A DNA stretch of 64,000 nt from Asticcacaulis sp. MM231 (GTDB lineage Bacteria > Pseudomonadota > Alphaproteobacteria > Caulobacterales > Caulobacteraceae): assembly GCF_964186625.1 (NCBI RefSeq), contig NZ_OZ075108.1, forward strand, positions 1,612,001 through 1,676,000, read 5' to 3'. The translations under genes and the position numbers were made by a program. The notes beneath the pieces are model-generated. The model worked only from the letters and a program-made list of their open reading frames with translations. It had not been told where the DNA came from and ran no database searches. Every line of letters starts with the position of its first letter. Position 1 is the stretch's first letter. Below are positions 63,553-64,000 of this stretch, one piece after another.

Positions 63553-64000
63553 GTGCGTCTTCCTCCGATCAAGATCCGTATCCGTGGCCTTCTGGCGCTC
63601 TTCTTTGTCGGGCTTGGCTTGGCGACCTTTGTTGTGTTGCAGCACACGAACGCTGTCAGTGGTCTGTTGGTTCAGGCGCAAAGCCAGGGCGCAGGGAATT
63701 ATATCGAACAGATTCGAAAACTTGAGGCAGGACTTGCTTCTCTGGCCATCATGACAGCGATCATTGTCGGGCTGGCTGGCCTGGGGGCAGCTATCTATTT
63801 TGATCGGGAAGTGTTTTCGGTTATCGACCGCCTGAGCCACTATACGGTGCGCTTAGCGGATCGTAAGTTTGATTTGCCAGCCGAAGGCGCGCATCGCTCC
63901 GACGAAATCGGCCGTCTGGCCAGTGCCCTTGATGTGCTGCGCGCCAACGGTCAGAAATTGATTGGCCTTGAAGAAGACGCCTCACATCACGCTGAACATA
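63553..64000 (+). CDS. HAMP-domain membrane protein, probably a chemoreceptor (partial)
   Basis: The first 149 codons are present; the gene runs off the window. The GTG at 63553 has TAGGAA upstream. The product starts RLPPIKIRIRGLLALFFVGL with TM1 (about residues 10-30) and a very short periplasmic loop, then TM2 (about 60-80, LASLAIMTAIIVGLAGLGAA) and HAMP (DRLSHYTVRLADRKFDLPAE, RSDEIGRLASALDVLRANG). HAMP domains with DEIG..A.AL are common in methyl-accepting proteins, but the signalling domain is not in view, so a histidine kinase remains possible. Confidence 0.75.
   Translation, partial: MRLPPIKIRIRGLLALFFVGLGLATFVVLQHTNAVSGLLVQAQSQGAGNYIEQIRKLEAGLASLAIMTAIIVGLAGLGAAIYFDREVFSVIDRLSHYTVRLADRKFDLPAEGAHRSDEIGRLASALDVLRANGQKLIGLEEDASHHAEH

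Noticed and set aside
1..64000. CRISPR arrays and rRNA genes
   Set aside because: No regularly spaced repeats of 24-40 bases and no rRNA-like sequence were seen on reading both strands.

Overview
The window reads as a chromosomal segment of an alphaproteobacterium of the order Caulobacterales (Caulobacteraceae, Asticcacaulis- or Caulobacter-like). The best markers are the divergent fliX / flgI-cheL-flbY flagellar arrangement, a DksA that keeps only one of the usual zinc-finger cysteines, and the blocks SPOR-nagZ-scpAB-tatABC-serS-surE-pcm and nlpD-yajC-secDF. The genus cannot be fixed from the sequence alone.

Layout. 1-5.6 kb is accessory: a broken IS91-type transposase with its tyrosine recombinase, then a three-gene minus-strand operon for nicotinamide-to-NAD salvage (NMN adenylyltransferase/Nudix fusion, NadV) that ends in a radical SAM protein, then a decayed acetyltransferase-like remnant. 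5.6-11.4 kb holds a secreted GH51 arabinofuranosidase, a HipA remnant, a putative lipoprotein, a chemoreceptor and a small GNAT-like protein. 11.6-26 kb is core: peptidoglycan recycling (NagZ), chromosome segregation (ScpAB), Tat export (TatABC), SerS, SurE, Pcm, a minus-strand ECF sigma cassette, an NlpD-like LysM/LytM lipoprotein, and YajC-SecD-SecF. 26-36 kb is a mixed core segment: PuuD-like membrane protein, squalene-synthase-like protein, TrmFO, alpha-carbonic anhydrase, UvrA. 36-47 kb holds a TonB-like proline-rich protein, a TadG-like protein, the flagellar cluster, DksA, a GGDEF-EAL protein, GltX, a VIT-family transporter and a frameshifted LOG-family gene. 47-50.6 kb holds a lipoprotein, two small membrane proteins and a GH97 glycosidase.

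50.85-63.15 kb looks like an integrated genomic island of about 12.3 kb at a tRNA-Asn gene. A near-copy of the tRNA 3' end lies at 50850-50872, and copies of the motif TGACCCCCA lie just inside both ends. A truncated P4-type integrase sits next to the tRNA. The island carries fragments of three insertion-sequence families, a type I secretion ABC transporter, its HlyD-type adaptor interrupted by one amber codon, an RTX calcium-binding protein, an AraC-type regulator, and two tandem paralogous proteins of a family I do not recognise. A TolC-type outer membrane partner is not in the window. The window ends inside a HAMP-containing membrane protein, probably a chemoreceptor.

The points most worth a second look are: the radical SAM gene inside the NAD salvage operon; the tandem unknown pair beside the type I secretion genes; the island boundaries; the amber codon in the adaptor; and an AT-rich segment of serS that encodes about 45 extra residues next to the active site.
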